64,000 nt of DNA from Cronobacter universalis NCTC 9529. GTDB lineage: Bacteria; Pseudomonadota; Gammaproteobacteria; Enterobacterales; Enterobacteriaceae. Shown piece after piece: positions 63,166 through 64,000 of the stretch; position 1 is the first letter of the stretch, and each line of letters opens with the position of its first letter. The notes beneath the pieces are model-generated. The model saw only the letters and a program-made list of their open reading frames with translations, searched no databases and was not told the DNA's origin. Position numbers and translations under genes: made by a program. Location of the stretch: NCBI RefSeq assembly GCF_001277175.1, contig NZ_CP012257.1:620001-684000 (forward strand), given 5' to 3'.

Positions 63166-64000
63166 TTAAAAAAGCGCGTGGAAGAGATTGCGGGCTTTAT
63201 TGGCCAGATGCATGAGCGTTTTCCGGTGGCGTTGTAGCGCGTGGCTTCGCTGGGGGGACGCGCCGAGTAGCGCGACGGCCTCCTCGGCGCTCATCGGGGT
63301 TTTGCGTGTCGGGTGGAGGTAGAGAGGGTAATCAATCAGCGCGGTGTGGATAAGCGCGTTAAGGGTGAGCCGTCGGGCGCGGCGCGGGCAGGCGTATTCA
63401 TCGTGCGTCAGCCCCCATCCGGCGTAGAACGGCATGCCGTAGCAGAAAACCGTCTTGCCTCGCAGCAGCGCTTCGAAACCGGTCAGTGATGTGAGCGTAT
63501 GCACTTCATCGACCTGTTCGAGCACATCGGCGATATCCGCCTGCGTGGCGAGACAATCCGCCCAGCGCAGCGCGTCTGGTTCGCCGGGTTCGCCTGGCCG
63601 ATTGCCGCAAGCCACGTCCGGGTGCGCCTTGAAAACGATATACGCCTGCGGGTTTCTGGCGCGAACGAGACGCAGCAGCGCGGTAATCGTGTGGATATCC
63701 CGCGTGCCGCCATCAAGCGACGCGTCATTACTGACCTGGCCTGGCACCAGCAGAACACGCTGTCCCGATGCCGCCGAAGGCAGCCGCCACGCGGTGCCGG
63801 CGTTGTATTTACTGACGCCGCTTTCGATTATCTGCTGGCGCAGGCGTTCGGCGCGCATCTCCTGCGCAGGCGTCAGATGCGACTCGCTAAGGGCGGCTTC
63901 CAGATCGCTTGCGCGTGTAGCGTCGTAGTAGAGACCGCGTTTATCCAGTACGAGTGAAAGCGGAGCAAAAAGATCGGAGCCGAGGCCCGCCGAGCGCAGA
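63166..64000 (-). CDS. kpsC: Capsule poly-Kdo transferase KpsC, 5' end outside the window
   Basis: The minus-strand frame is open to the right edge, so the internal Met at 63858 is not the start. Visible are LGSDLFAPLSLVLDKRGLYYD, VLLVPGQVSNDAS, IVFKAHPDV, VHTLTSLTGFEALLRGK, VFCYGMPFYAGWGL and a C terminus ending NLFHALF. This is the C-terminal beta-Kdo transferase module of KpsC; the first module lies to the right. It builds the poly-Kdo linker with KpsS. kpsE and kpsD are probably further right. Confidence 0.95.
   Translation of the reverse strand, partial: LRSAGLGSDLFAPLSLVLDKRGLYYDATRASDLEAALSESHLTPAQEMRAERLRQQIIESGVSKYNAGTAWRLPSAASGQRVLLVPGQVSNDASLDGGTRDIHTITALLRLVRARNPQAYIVFKAHPDVACGNRPGEPGEPDALRWADCLATQADIADVLEQVDEVHTLTSLTGFEALLRGKTVFCYGMPFYAGWGLTHDEYACPRRARRLTLNALIHTALIDYPLYLHPTRKTPMSAEEAVALLGASPQRSHALQRHRKTLMHLANKARNLFHALF

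Overview
The window is a piece of an enterobacterial chromosome with high GC. Nearly every housekeeping protein aligns from memory, residue by residue, with its E. coli counterpart near 99 min (tsr, opgB, dnaCT, yjjPB, yjjQ-bglJ, fhuF, leuVPQ-type tRNAs, rsmC-holD-rimI-yjjG-prfC, osmY, ytjA, yjjUV, deoCABD, lplA, ytjB, serB-radA-nadR). The high GC plus a kps-type capsule locus suggests Cronobacter or a close relative. That is an inference from layout, not a database result.

Layout. 1-2.5 kb: end of an HlyD-type adaptor gene, a DUF2955 membrane protein and a small lipoprotein. 2.5-6.7 kb: aryl-beta-glucoside operon ascFB with its repressor ascG and a visible operator. 6.9-9.4 kb: codBA-type nucleobase uptake and deamination, in which the deaminase carries a specificity-changing Ser. 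10-13.1 kb: subtilisin-like autotransporter. 13.6-18.5 kb: serine chemoreceptor tsr behind a sigma-28 promoter, then two diguanylate cyclases. 18.5-22.5 kb: opgB, dnaC, dnaT. 22.7-24.9 kb: ohr with a MarR-type regulator sharing an operator-like motif, then yjjB-yjjP. 25-31.5 kb: yjjQ-bglJ, a YbaK-family deacylase, an orphan PTS IIC with a tandem pair of asc-like operators, Fur-controlled fhuF and yjjZ, and a third diguanylate cyclase. 31.6-32 kb: three tRNA-Leu(CAG). 32-37.7 kb: rsmC to ytjA. 37.8-45.8 kb: yjjU, yjjV, a CNT nucleoside transporter, and the deo operon with CRP and DeoR sites resembling E. coli deoP2. 45.8-51.5 kb: lplA, ytjB, serB, radA, nadR.

51.5-64 kb is the accessory part. 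A five-copy array of ~102-bp palindromic repeats is followed by a quinone-oxidoreductase-like gene with a divergent LysR regulator, then a group-2 (ABC-dependent) capsule locus. kpsM, kpsT, a Stealth-family sugar phosphotransferase, a 1260-residue GT2-TagF-TPR protein and an alpha/beta-hydrolase-fold protein run rightward. kpsS and kpsC run leftward and meet them. Together they predict a teichoic-acid-like phosphodiester capsule (sugar and polyol phosphate) on the Kdo lipid linker made by KpsC/KpsS and exported by KpsMT.

The most interesting items are the composite capsule polymerase with an abrupt composition change inside the gene, the RfaH ops-like leader plus an internal terminator in that operon, the CodA homologue with Ser at the discriminating position (probable 5-methylcytosine deaminase), the asc-like operators in front of an orphan PTS permease, and the repeat array.
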